Of a DNA stretch of 35,214 nt, positions 15,646 to 23,109 are shown in pieces. Within the stretch, counting starts at the first letter, position 1. The number at the start of each line of letters is the position of its first letter. The DNA is from Ga0077527 sp038316355. Its GTDB lineage: Bacteria > Pseudomonadota > Gammaproteobacteria > Burkholderiales > SG8-41. The position numbers and the translations under genes were made by a program. Where the stretch lies: NCBI GenBank assembly GCA_038316355.1, contig JBBQAO010000032.1, forward strand, positions 1 through 35,214. The letters run 5' to 3'. The notes below the pieces were generated by a model, which made no database searches, was not told the DNA's origin, and saw nothing but the letters and a program-made list of their open reading frames with translations.

Positions 15646-15826
15646 TTAACCGCCGATGAACGCAGATTAAGCCGATAAAATCAAAAATCGGAATAGCAGC
15701 GCATCAAATCAATGCTGGCGATGGCTCTCATGGATTGTTTCCGGCCGCCTTGCTTTATTGAGTCGGGTTGATCTGCGTTCATCGGCGGTTAACGGAATCT
15801 GGTTCGGCGGTTAGCGGAATCTGGTC
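15646..15826. repeat. MITE-like inverted-repeat element, copy 2, with tandem duplication of its right end
   Basis: The 22-bp terminal repeats are perfect: 15646-15667 begins TTAACCGCCGATGAACGC and 15771-15792 is its exact complement. The 103-bp interior has no gene. The right end overlaps a tandem repeat of 22 bases, 15783-15804 and 15805-15826 (CGGCGGTTAACGGAATCTGG type, two differences), so the end has been duplicated. It lies 17 bases after the ABC stop in the convergent gap to the SDR and could also act as a hairpin terminator. Confidence 0.82.
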
Positions 15827-15850
15827 TTACGACTTTTCCGACCGAAGTGG

Positions 15851-16600
15851 TCAGAACATTTGCTGGCCGCCATCAACGTATATCAACTGCCCGCTGATCA
15901 TCTCTCCGGCAGGCGTGCACAGATAACGCACGATGCCGGCAACTTCTTCCGGGGTTGAGCGGCGGCCCATCGGCACGTTCGACACCGGGGCGCGTACCGA
16001 GCGATCAGCGGCGCGTGCGGTATCCATCTGGCCCGGTGCCACGCAGTTGACGTTGATACTGTGTTCCCCCAGTTCCTTGGCCAGTGCCCGGGTCATGCCC
16101 CACAGGCCGTGTTTGCCGACCGAACCGTGCACGCGCTTTTTGGCGCCGGACAACGCGGTCATACCGCCGAGGGTGACGATGCTGCCGCCGCCCGCCTTGA
16201 TCATCGACGGCAGGCAGGCCTTGGTGCAGTGGAAGGAGCCGTCAAGCGTAATCGACAGCAGGCTGCGCCATTCCTCAAAGCTCATGTCGATGAATGCGGT
16301 TTCCTTGCGGATAGAGGCGTTGAGAATCAGGATGTCCACCTTGCCGAATTTCCTGATGATGTCCGTCGTCATCGCGTTGACCGCGGAGGCGTCGGCGATG
16401 TCGGCCATGAATACTTCGGCCTTGCCGCCGGCTGCGCGGATTTCCTGCGTGACGGCTTCTGCATCATCTTTGGCCGCGCGGGCATTGACGGCGACTGTCG
16501 CGCCGGCTTCTGCCAGTGCGATTGCAATGGCACGACCGATGTTGCGTGCCGCGCCGGTGACCAGCGCAACTTTACCAGCGAGTTCCTTGTTTGCCGCCAT
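15851..16600 (-). CDS. SDR-family protein lacking the catalytic Tyr (paralogue of the 10314-11066 SDR)
   Basis: A 249-residue Rossmann-fold SDR that aligns without gaps with the other SDR over about 200 residues. TGAARNIGRAIA (15-26) binds the nucleotide. Lys163 is kept, while the YxxxK Tyr is Gly159 and His158 stands beside it (VHGSVGKHG); the Ser region reads VTLGGMTALSG. Shared loss of Tyr in two paralogues, with the His kept, points to a distinct subfamily rather than random decay. ATG 16600 has GGGAGGCGGG upstream. Divergent from a Bug receptor across a 145-bp gap, the same arrangement as for the first SDR and its Bug gene. Confidence 0.9.
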   Translation of the reverse strand: MAANKELAGKVALVTGAARNIGRAIAIALAEAGATVAVNARAAKDDAEAVTQEIRAAGGKAEVFMADIADASAVNAMTTDIIRKFGKVDILILNASIRKETAFIDMSFEEWRSLLSITLDGSFHCTKACLPSMIKAGGGSIVTLGGMTALSGAKKRVHGSVGKHGLWGMTRALAKELGEHSINVNCVAPGQMDTARAADRSVRAPVSNVPMGRRSTPEEVAGIVRYLCTPAGEMISGQLIYVDGGQQMF

Positions 16601-16745
16601 GTCCCGCCTCCCGGATTGTATCGTTGCTGATTGAATGGATCGCGAACGCGAACCAAGCGCCTGATTTTACCGGCAAGCCGTTATTCCGCACCATTAAACT
16701 GGTAGCATGCTGCGGATTCGCGGGAGGAGAACGGGAAAAGAACAC

Positions 16746-17720
16746 ATGAAATCGATGCGCGGAATATGGTCTTTGTTGCTGTTGGCGCCAGTTGCCGCGC
16801 CTTTGGCTGCGGCGGAAGTCTGGCCTGATAAACCGATCCGCGTAATTCTGGCAGTGCCCGCCGGGGCGACGCCGGATGTCACGGCGCGGCTGGTGTTCCC
16901 GGGCCTGTCGCAGCAGCTGGGACAAGCGCTGGTTGCTGATAATCGCGCCGGCGGCGGCGGGGTCATCGGCGCCGAGATTGCCTCGAAGTCCGCGCCCGAT
17001 GGCTACACCTTGTTCATCAGCAGTCCCGGCGCGCTGACCATATTGCCGCATCTGCGCAAGGCGCCGTTGCCCTACGACACCTTGCGCGACTTCGCGCCGA
17101 TCAGCCTGATTTCCATCGGACCGTTTGTGCTGATGGTGCATCCGGCAGTGCCGGCCAAAAACATCAGGGAACTGATTGCGCTGGCCAAGGCGCAGCCGGG
17201 CAAGCTCAATTACGCATCTGCCGGCAACGGTGTTGCCAATCATCTGGCTGGGGAGCTTTTCAAGCAGATGACTGGCACCGACATCGTGCATGTGCCGTAC
17301 AAGGGTGCGCCCCAGGCGGTGACCGACGTGGTGGGCGGGCACATGCAGATGATGTTCAATTCGATTTCGCCCATTGTCGGGCATATCAAGGCTGGTCGCG
17401 TGCGCGTGCTCGGCATTGCCAGCCTGCAGCGTTCAGCGCAAATGCCCGAACTGCCGACCATTCATGAGTCCGGTGTGCCGGGGTTCGAAGCGGTCAACTG
17501 GTTCGGCATTTTTGCACCTGCGAAAACGCCGAAAGCCATCATCAGCCGCGTCAATGCTGCCGTGGTCAAGACCGTCAAGAACCCGGAAATGCAGGCGCAG
17601 TTCATCGGACTGGGTGCTGACCCGGTGGGCAGCAGCGTCGAGGAATTCACCGCCTTCGTCCGTCGCGACATGGAAAAATACGCGAAGATTGTCAGGGTCT
17701 CCGGCGCAAAGATTGATTAA
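16746..17720 (+). CDS. Bug/TctC-family substrate-binding protein
   Basis: A 324-residue periplasmic receptor. The signal peptide ends near PLAAAEVWPDKP. Marks are KPIRVILAVPAGATPDVTARL (the PGG turn reads PAGAT), ADNRAGGGGVIGAEI, SAPDGYTLFI and VHVPYKGAPQ. ATG 16746 is chosen because it starts a standard signal peptide, with GGGAAAAG upstream; ATG 16707 would place a charged extension before it. Divergent from the second SDR and 32 bases before the aldolase/adducin gene, so the three probably form one catabolic module. Confidence 0.92.
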   Translation: MKSMRGIWSLLLLAPVAAPLAAAEVWPDKPIRVILAVPAGATPDVTARLVFPGLSQQLGQALVADNRAGGGGVIGAEIASKSAPDGYTLFISSPGALTILPHLRKAPLPYDTLRDFAPISLISIGPFVLMVHPAVPAKNIRELIALAKAQPGKLNYASAGNGVANHLAGELFKQMTGTDIVHVPYKGAPQAVTDVVGGHMQMMFNSISPIVGHIKAGRVRVLGIASLQRSAQMPELPTIHESGVPGFEAVNWFGIFAPAKTPKAIISRVNAAVVKTVKNPEMQAQFIGLGADPVGSSVEEFTAFVRRDMEKYAKIVRVSGAKID

Positions 17721-17752
17721 AAACATCAACTAACACCAACGTAATCTCACGA

Positions 17753-18553
17753 GTGGTCGCCCGCGCAAAACAAAAACATATTGCCACCCGCGCTGCGCGC
17801 CCTCGCGCGCTGCGTGCGCGTGTCGGCGAGGCGGAATGGCAGACGCGTTGCGAGCTGGCTGCGGCGCACCGGCTGGTCGCGCATTTTGTGTTTGTGGACA
17901 TGACCTACAACCACATTTCAGTGCGCGTGCCCGGCGAACCCGGACATTTTCTGGTCAAGGCCGACAACGTGTTCATGGTGCAGGTGACGGCTTCCAATCT
18001 GGTCAAATACGATCTCGACGGACGGCAGGTCGGCGTGTCAGCGTTCAAGGCCAGTCCCGCGGCGTACAACCTGCATGCCGCACTATTGCATGCACGGCCC
18101 GACATCCATTCCGCTGTGCATACGCATTCGCCGGCAAATCTCGCGGTGTCGGCACAGCAGCACGGCCTGTTGCCGCTGACCCAGCAGGCGATGCGCTTCT
18201 ACAACCGCATTGTGCGTTATCCGAACGAAGTGGATGACACCACGCGCGAAGGTGCTGACCAGCTGGCGCGGGCACTGGGCAAACAGTGGGTCTTGTTGCT
18301 GGAAAACCACGGCGCACTGGTGTGCGGCACGACGCTGCCCGAGGCCTATATCTATCATCATTTTTTCGAGCTGGCCTGTCGTGCACAGATCGGCGCGCTG
18401 GCCGGTGGCGGAAAACTGATCATCCCGGATCCGGACGTCTGCGCAGCACGCGCAGCCAAGTTCGGCCGCATGGGGGTTTACAACGCCGACAGCCACGACT
18501 GGGTGGCGGGCCTGGCGCTGGTCGAGAAGCTGTATCCCGATTACAAGACTTAG
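17753..18553 (+). CDS. Class II aldolase/adducin-family protein, aldolase Glu absent
   Basis: A 266-residue cytosolic protein of the L-fuculose-phosphate aldolase/adducin fold. Zinc ligands His123 and His125 (VHTHSPANL) and His186 (ENHGALV) are present. The Glu that acts as acid/base in fuculose aldolase would be four residues before H108; here it is Ala104 (SPAAYNLHAALLHARPD). The protein thus sits in the adducin-like branch where the reaction may be a decarboxylation, lyase or unknown step. Start is GTG 17753 with no evident ribosome site; the N-terminal 25 residues are Arg/Ala-rich and may not all be translated. Follows the Bug receptor closely and ends before an inverted repeat. Confidence 0.87.
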   Translation: MVARAKQKHIATRAARPRALRARVGEAEWQTRCELAAAHRLVAHFVFVDMTYNHISVRVPGEPGHFLVKADNVFMVQVTASNLVKYDLDGRQVGVSAFKASPAAYNLHAALLHARPDIHSAVHTHSPANLAVSAQQHGLLPLTQQAMRFYNRIVRYPNEVDDTTREGADQLARALGKQWVLLLENHGALVCGTTLPEAYIYHHFFELACRAQIGALAGGGKLIIPDPDVCAARAAKFGRMGVYNADSHDWVAGLALVEKLYPDYKT

Positions 18554-18640
18554 TGCGCCTGAAAAAAATAAGCTGAAGTGCTGTTTTAAAGTGCCATTTT
18601 CAGGCACTCCGCTATCGTGTTCTTTGCGCCTCTCTTTTTC

Positions 18641-18708
18641 CTTTGCGTCTTTGCGTTAACGCTTTTCTGAAAAACCACAACCAAAGGCTGTAACGCAAAG
18701 ACGCAAAG
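18641..18708. repeat. Inverted repeat with CTTTGCGTCTTTGCGTTA arms between convergent genes
   Basis: Perfect 18-bp arms at 18641-18658 and 18691-18708 enclose 32 bases. Similarity continues outward for about 20 bases on each side with mismatches (TCTTTGCGCCTCTC versus TCCTTTGCGTCTTTC). It fills the convergent gap of 193 bases and may stop transcription from both sides. The AACGCAAAGACGCAAAG motif is a common intergenic repeat in many genomes. Confidence 0.75.
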
Positions 18709-18746
18709 TGAAAGAAAGACGCAAAGGATTTCTGAGCTTCAGCTCA

Positions 18747-19595
18747 TCAGCTTGAGTGGCGTTTCAGAAATTCCAGCAACATCCCCGCCATTTCCGCCTC
18801 CTTCGCCGCCCAGTCTTCAGGCGGCACCACATCGACGTTCCGGTGTTCGGCGAAGAGGATATTCAGCGTGGCATCTGGCAGCAGGCGCGCCAGTGCTTCG
18901 CCGGCGGTTTTGGGATGGGTGTTGTCGTTGCCGGGAATCACGCAGGCCGGCGCCTTGATCGAACACAGCTGCTCGGCGCTGGCGCCGATCACCGGCAGGT
19001 CAGCTTCACTCAGGAAGCCATTGCTCCAGCAGGTCATCGCGGCGATCACTGCCTTGGGGTCAGCGTTCAGCAGGCGCTCACGGTTCGGCGCATGCGCAGC
19101 CATCAGATCACGGAAATGCGGCATCGCGCCCAGCGCCGCCATGCCGCCGGACTGCATCGCGGCGATGTACTGGCCGTAATATTCCCTCGCCAGGCGTTTC
19201 GCCGCGAATGCGCTGCCGGTGACGCGCCACAGCAGCAGTCCGCGCACGGCTTGGGGATAACGCAGCGCAAAGGCCAGCGACATGCGGCAGCCGGAAGAGC
19301 TGCCGCCGACAAATACCGGAGAGTCGCCTGACAGTGCGCCGATCTGGACCAGCAGTGCATGCTGATCATCGGCCCAGACTTCATGTTCAGCAGCATCGCC
19401 GGACAGCATCACGTCGGATGCGCCGCAATTGCGCCGGTCGTGAATCAGTACGCGATAACCGTCGTCGGCGATACGCTGCGCCAGTGATTGGATTGCGGCG
19501 ATGGCACGCCGTCCGCCGGGTGCCAAGGCGACCCAGGGACCGCTGCTGCCGAGAATTGCGTAACTCAGGCTTGCGCCGTTGATGGTTGTTCTCAT
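18747..19595 (-). CDS. Alpha/beta hydrolase
   Basis: A 282-residue cytosolic hydrolase. The nucleophile elbow is GGSSSGCRMSLAFAL (Ser in GSSSG); HDRRNCGASD matches the conserved loop after the second strand, VIPGNDNTHP supplies the likely acid region and EHRNVDV the His. Such proteins in Bug-rich loci cleave esters, lactones or ring-fission products; the substrate is not readable. ATG 19595 starts the conserved RTTINGASLSYAILG; a TTG at 19634 would add 13 residues. No strong Shine-Dalgarno is seen. Transcribed alone toward the inverted repeat at 18641. Confidence 0.85.
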   Translation of the reverse strand: MRTTINGASLSYAILGSSGPWVALAPGGRRAIAAIQSLAQRIADDGYRVLIHDRRNCGASDVMLSGDAAEHEVWADDQHALLVQIGALSGDSPVFVGGSSSGCRMSLAFALRYPQAVRGLLLWRVTGSAFAAKRLAREYYGQYIAAMQSGGMAALGAMPHFRDLMAAHAPNRERLLNADPKAVIAAMTCWSNGFLSEADLPVIGASAEQLCSIKAPACVIPGNDNTHPKTAGEALARLLPDATLNILFAEHRNVDVVPPEDWAAKEAEMAGMLLEFLKRHSS

Positions 19596-19653
19596 GGTGG
19601 GCGCTATTACGCCAAGAATCAGAATTTCCTGCAAGCGTTAAAATAATAATAAA

Positions 19654-19670
19654 ATCAATTACTTATTTGT
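19654..19670. promoter_or_regulatory. AT-rich motif matching the 2010-2026 palindrome
   Basis: ATCAATTACTTATTTGT agrees with the palindrome at 2010-2026 in 14 of 17 positions. It lies in the 152-bp divergent gap between the hydrolase (-) and the thioesterase (+), the same type of place as the first site. Confidence 0.3.
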
Positions 19671-19747
19671 TTTTTGGACGCTGCGACCGGACCGGCAGCC
19701 GATTGCGTCGGCTATACTCCCGGCGCGATAAATTGAGGAGTTGCACT

Positions 19748-20224
19748 GTGACCGCAAGCAAAAAAAGCCGCGCCCCGGCGCCAGTTCAAGTGAAGTTGCC
19801 GCCCAACACCCTGCCGCAGGCCAATCGCGAGATGCTCGAACAATCGCTGTCGCTGGGCATGGGGCGTTCGCTGGGCATCCGCCTGACAAAACTCTCGCGT
19901 CGCCGCCTCGATGCCGAGATGCCGGTCACCGCAAGCCATATCAACCGCAGCGGCCGCGTCAACGGCGGCCTGATCATGGCCTTCGCCGATGTGCTCGGCG
20001 CGATGGGCACGGTGGCCAACCTGCCCGAGGGTTACCGCACCACGACGCTGGAATCAAAAACCAATTTTTTTGCGGCGGGCGAGGGCGACCGGATTGCCGC
20101 AAGCACGGTGCCGCTGCACATCGGGCGCACCACCATGGTGTGGCAGACGACGATCAGGAATGTGGATGGCACGCGGGTGGCGATTGTCACGCAGACGCAG
20201 ATCGTGATTCCGCGGAAAATCTGA
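19748..20224 (+). CDS. PaaI-like hotdog-fold thioesterase
   Basis: A 158-residue acyl-CoA thioesterase-type protein. The hotdog helix segment reads NRSGRVNGGLIMAFADVLGAMGT; the family HGG is NGG here and the Asp of FAD is kept. TLESKTNFFAAGEGDRIAA and RTTMVWQTTIRNVDGTRVAIVTQTQIV are the usual beta strands. Relatives hydrolyse phenylacetyl- or hydroxybenzoyl-CoA esters. GTG 19748 is chosen because GAGGAG lies upstream at the right distance and conserved sequence begins soon after; the N-terminal basic stretch (SKKSRAPAPVQVK) is unusual. A monocistronic unit with a hairpin after it. Confidence 0.88.
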   Translation: MTASKKSRAPAPVQVKLPPNTLPQANREMLEQSLSLGMGRSLGIRLTKLSRRRLDAEMPVTASHINRSGRVNGGLIMAFADVLGAMGTVANLPEGYRTTTLESKTNFFAAGEGDRIAASTVPLHIGRTTMVWQTTIRNVDGTRVAIVTQTQIVIPRKI

Positions 20225-20256
20225 TTTTGAATCAATACGCCGCCCTGGCGTATAAA

Positions 20257-20321
20257 CCTGCTTGCGTTTAATGAGGATGGCGGCCATGGCTGCTGAATGA
20301 CGCCGCCCGCAAGCAGGCTTT
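20257..20321 (+). terminator. Hairpin downstream of the thioesterase
   Basis: CCTGCTTGCG (20257-20266) pairs with CGCAAGCAGG (20308-20317), with a smaller GGCGG/CCGCC stem inside, followed by CTTTT. The loop is long (41 bases), so efficiency is uncertain. Confidence 0.4.
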
Positions 20322-20389
20322 TGTGCTGAAGGTTTTGTTAACACTTTCTTCACAGACGGTTTTGTAGACTGCGACGCAAATCCCCGAAA

Positions 20390-20460
20390 CCTGTACTGCG
20401 TTTTCCTGAAGGAGAGCCGGCATAGGGGTCCCAGGGATTAGCTGGGAGGACGCAGTCAAG
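20390..20460 (+). other. Structured 5' leader of the phosphoethanolamine transferase gene
   Basis: ACTGCGT...ACGCAGT closing arms surround CCCAG-GGATTAG-CTGGG and an AGGGG/CCCCT pairing option. Upstream at 20373 stands GACGCAAA. The 269-bp gap from 20225 holds no gene. The pairings suggest a folded leader or a protein site, but I cannot match it to a known riboswitch. Confidence 0.25.
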
Positions 20461-20493
20461 CCGTCCCCTGCAATCACCATTCAGGTCAACCCC

Positions 20494-22119
20494 ATGCAGG
20501 ACAGTTCGTCAAAATCCGATCGCAGTCTGACCGCCAACAGCCTGATTCTTCTGGTCACCGTGTTTCTGTGCGTCTTCGGCAACGGCTCTTTCGTTTCGAA
20601 CGTACTCAAAACATATCCTCTGGGTGCCGGCAATGCAGCAGCCTTGCTGTCCTTGATCATTGTTTTTGGCGGCGTCACGGTCCTGATGCTCGGCGCAGTG
20701 TGTTTCAAGCGCTCTACGAAACCGGTGCTGATCATCGTGCTGCTGTTGTCTGCGCTGGCCGCCTACTTCATGGACAGTTACGGCGTCATCATCAGTGATG
20801 ACATGCTGCGCAATGTTGCACACACCAACACGGCCGAAGCCCTGGAGTTGTTCAACCTGAAATTACTGTTTTATCTGACCCTGCTCGGTATCCTGCCCGC
20901 GGTTGCGGTCGCCAAGGTGCCGCTGCGCTGGCGCGGCGCCCGTGTCGAAAGCCTCGCCCGCCTGAAACTGCTCGGCGTCATCACGGTGCTGATTGCCGCA
21001 ACCGTGCTGCTGTTCGGCAGTTTTTATGCTTCATTTTTCAGAGAGCACAAGGCGCTGCGCCAACACGCCAACCCGGTTTATTACCTCTACTCGACGATCC
21101 GCTATGCCACCGAATCGTTCAGAATCATCTCGACTGCACCCATGACTGTGGTCGGTGCGGACGCGATGATTCCTGCATCAGACGTGTCGAGAGAACTGGT
21201 GATCATGGTCGTCGGCGAAACCGCCCGGGCCGACCGGTTTTCCCTCAACGGTTATGCTCGCGACACCAATCCGCAGTTGAGCCGGGAAAACGTCATCAGC
21301 TTGACCAATTTCCGGGCCTGCGGCACATCGACGGCGGTTTCCGTGCCTTGCATGTTTTTGCTGAACGGGGAAGCCAAAGGCGCGTCGGCGATCAAGACCG
21401 AGGAAAATCTGCTGGATATCCTGCAACGCAGCGATGTCAATGTGCTGTGGCTGGATAACAACTCCGATTCCAAGGGGGTCGCGGATCGAGTGGAGTTTCA
21501 TGATTTCAGATCGCCAAAAGTCAACCCGGTCTGTGACATTGAATGCCGCGACGAGGGCATGCTGGTCGGGCTGCAGGCTTATATCGACGCCCATCCCAAA
21601 GGTGACATCCTCATTGTTTTGCATCAAATGGGCAATCACGGCCCCGCCTATTTTCGCCGCTATCCGCCGGAGTTCGAGAAATTCAAGCCCGCTTGCAAGA
21701 ACAGCGATCTCAGCCAGTGCAGCCGCGAGGAAATCGGCAATGCCTATGACAATGCGATTCTGTATACCGACCATTTTCTCGCCAAAGCCATCGCGGTTCT
21801 CAAAAAGAATGACAGCCAATTCGAGACCGCGCTGTTCTACGTCAGCGATCACGGTGAGTCGCTGGGTGAAAACGGGCTTTATCTGCACGGACTGCCCAAG
21901 GCCATTGCACCGGATACCCAGCTCCACGTTCCTGCGGTGATGTGGTTCGGCAGGAATTTCCGCGCGGTCACGCTGCCGGCCTTGCGCACGAAAAGCAATA
22001 TGCGCTTCACCCACAACAACGTGTTTCACACCCTGCTCGGTTTTTTTGAGGTTGAATCCTCGACTTATATCCCCGGCATGGACATCCTGAACGAAGCGAA
22101 ACCGCCGCAGCAGAAATGA
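20494..22119 (+). CDS. EptA-like lipid A phosphoethanolamine transferase
   Basis: A 541-residue inner-membrane enzyme: five hydrophobic helices within residues about 13-180, then a periplasmic alkaline-phosphatase-fold domain. It moves phosphoethanolamine from phosphatidylethanolamine to lipid A, lowering surface charge and giving polymyxin resistance in family members. The nucleophile Thr243 stands in GETARADRFSLNGY. Zinc/substrate motifs are NHGPAYFRRYP near 380 and SDHGESLGENGLYLHG near 450. Paired cysteines (RACGTSTAVSVPC, VCDIEC) match the family disulphides. ATG 20494; the leader is long and folded. No sensor kinase/regulator pair is adjacent. Specific lipid A position and resistance phenotype are not shown by sequence. 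Confidence 0.92.
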   Translation: MQDSSSKSDRSLTANSLILLVTVFLCVFGNGSFVSNVLKTYPLGAGNAAALLSLIIVFGGVTVLMLGAVCFKRSTKPVLIIVLLLSALAAYFMDSYGVIISDDMLRNVAHTNTAEALELFNLKLLFYLTLLGILPAVAVAKVPLRWRGARVESLARLKLLGVITVLIAATVLLFGSFYASFFREHKALRQHANPVYYLYSTIRYATESFRIISTAPMTVVGADAMIPASDVSRELVIMVVGETARADRFSLNGYARDTNPQLSRENVISLTNFRACGTSTAVSVPCMFLLNGEAKGASAIKTEENLLDILQRSDVNVLWLDNNSDSKGVADRVEFHDFRSPKVNPVCDIECRDEGMLVGLQAYIDAHPKGDILIVLHQMGNHGPAYFRRYPPEFEKFKPACKNSDLSQCSREEIGNAYDNAILYTDHFLAKAIAVLKKNDSQFETALFYVSDHGESLGENGLYLHGLPKAIAPDTQLHVPAVMWFGRNFRAVTLPALRTKSNMRFTHNNVFHTLLGFFEVESSTYIPGMDILNEAKPPQQK

Positions 22120-22300
22120 CATGCCGGGACTGTTCCGGCCGGAGATCTGATCGCAGTTCGGATGGGGCATGCCGCTGCTGCAGCGCCAAATCCGGTATTA
22201 TTCCGCGGCCGCCGGAGTGCAAAGGTGTCGGAGTCTGGTTGGATCCTAATGACTCCTTCACAAACCGGCATCCCGACAAAATCTGACCAGCGCATTCACC

Positions 22301-22777
22301 ATGACCAGCAAACAGACGGCCCCATTGCAATCAAAACTCCTGAAATGCGTTTTTGCCGCCGCGCTGTCGATGACGGTTGCAAGCCCGCTGTTTGCCCAGG
22401 CAACGCCGGACAAGTTTCTTGCGGCGGCGGCCAAAGAGCCGGGTGCCAAGGTTACCGCGAGCGGCCTGGTGATCCAGATGGTCAAGGAGGGCAAAGGCGC
22501 CCAACCGTCGGCGACGTCCACGGTCCGTGTGCATTACCGCGGCATGTTCCCGGACGGCAAGGAATTCGACAGTTCCTACAGCCGCGGCGAGCCCATCGAA
22601 TTCCCGCTGAACGGCGTCATCAAGTGCTGGACGGAAGGGGTGGCTCTGATGAAAGTCGGTGGTGCGGCCAGGTTGACTTGTCCCTCATCCATCGCCTACG
22701 GTACGCGTGGCGCCGGCGGCGTGATCCCACCGAATGCGACGCTGGTGTTCGAGGTCACGCTGTTGGGTGTGCGGTAG
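22301..22777 (+). CDS. Periplasmic FKBP-type peptidyl-prolyl cis-trans isomerase
   Basis: A 158-residue exported foldase. A signal peptide ends at about residue 33 (MTVASPLFAQA), followed by a single FKBP domain: VTASGLVIQMVKEGKG, VRVHYRGMFPDGKEFDSSY, GVIKCWTEGVALMKVGG, SIAYGTRGAGGVIPPNATLVFEV. The FKBP pocket residues (Tyr in VHYRG, Phe-Asp in EFDSS, Trp in CWTEG, Tyr in AYG) are present. No FkpA-type N-terminal dimerisation domain is visible, so it is the short form. ATG 22301 starts the signal peptide. The gene ends just before the left border of the metal island, and its terminator lies inside that border. Confidence 0.92.
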   Translation: MTSKQTAPLQSKLLKCVFAAALSMTVASPLFAQATPDKFLAAAAKEPGAKVTASGLVIQMVKEGKGAQPSATSTVRVHYRGMFPDGKEFDSSYSRGEPIEFPLNGVIKCWTEGVALMKVGGAARLTCPSSIAYGTRGAGGVIPPNATLVFEVTLLGVR

Positions 22778-22792
22778 CCGGATTTCGAGCGT

Positions 22793-22818
22793 TGGTTCGA
22801 GTCTGGATCAGGGAGCCA
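22793..22818 (+). other. Degenerate tRNA 3'-end sequence, left border of the metal island
   Basis: TGGTTCGAG at 22793 followed by GGGAGCCA to 22818 matches the T-loop and acceptor end of the tRNA-Asn fragment at 30504-30529 in 21 of 26 positions, every difference being a transition. The T-stem no longer pairs well and no 5' half precedes it. Read as a decayed attachment-site copy; chance similarity to another tRNA relic cannot be excluded. Confidence 0.45.
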
Positions 22819-22842
22819 GAATTTTTTTCCGTTTTTGCGCTT

Positions 22843-22868
22843 AGCCCTGCCCTCGCGGCAGGGCTTTT
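22843..22868 (+). terminator. Rho-independent terminator after the FKBP gene / tRNA relic
   Basis: GCCCTGCC (22844-22851) pairs with GGCAGGGC (22857-22864) around a 5-nt loop, followed by TTTT; an extra A-T pair extends the stem. Confidence 0.8.
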
Positions 22869-22980
22869 GTCCTTCTGGGGATCGGAATTGCGGAAGTCGG
22901 AGGGTCGGTATAGGGACTGCTCGGAAAGACCCCCACCTCAAACAATCAATTTAGAATTGAAAAAACCGGTCAAGTCAGAC

Positions 22981-23109
22981 AAAGTACGAGCGCTGATTCA
23001 GGATTGGCTGCATCGCTACGACCACAAGCGACCGCATACGGCGCTGGGTAGACTTACTACCCATCACCTATGCCATGACAAAATCCTCATAACCATTACT
23101 TCTAAGTGA
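22981..23109 (+). pseudogene. C-terminal fragment of an integrase-core (IS481/IS3-type) transposase
   Basis: The frame to the stop at 23107-23109 reads KVRALIQDWLHRYDHKRPHT then ALGRLTT..., the typical end of DDE transposases (W-x-x-x-YNxxRPHxxLG). Only about 43 codons have homology; the DDE residues and the rest of the element are missing. It lies inside the left border of the metal island and marks past insertion or deletion. IS481 is the closer fit from the WLHRY...HRPH pattern, but the family call is tentative. Confidence 0.6.

Noticed and set aside
20373..20460. c-di-GMP (GEMM) riboswitch
   Set aside because: GACGCAAA is present, but the GGGCAAACC segment, GNRA-loop helix and receptor are not in the required order.
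22162..22980. Long plus-strand frame overlapping the FKBP gene
   Set aside because: Its first part is out of frame with FKBP and has no domain; only the last ~43 codons, annotated as a transposase fragment, show homology-like sequence.
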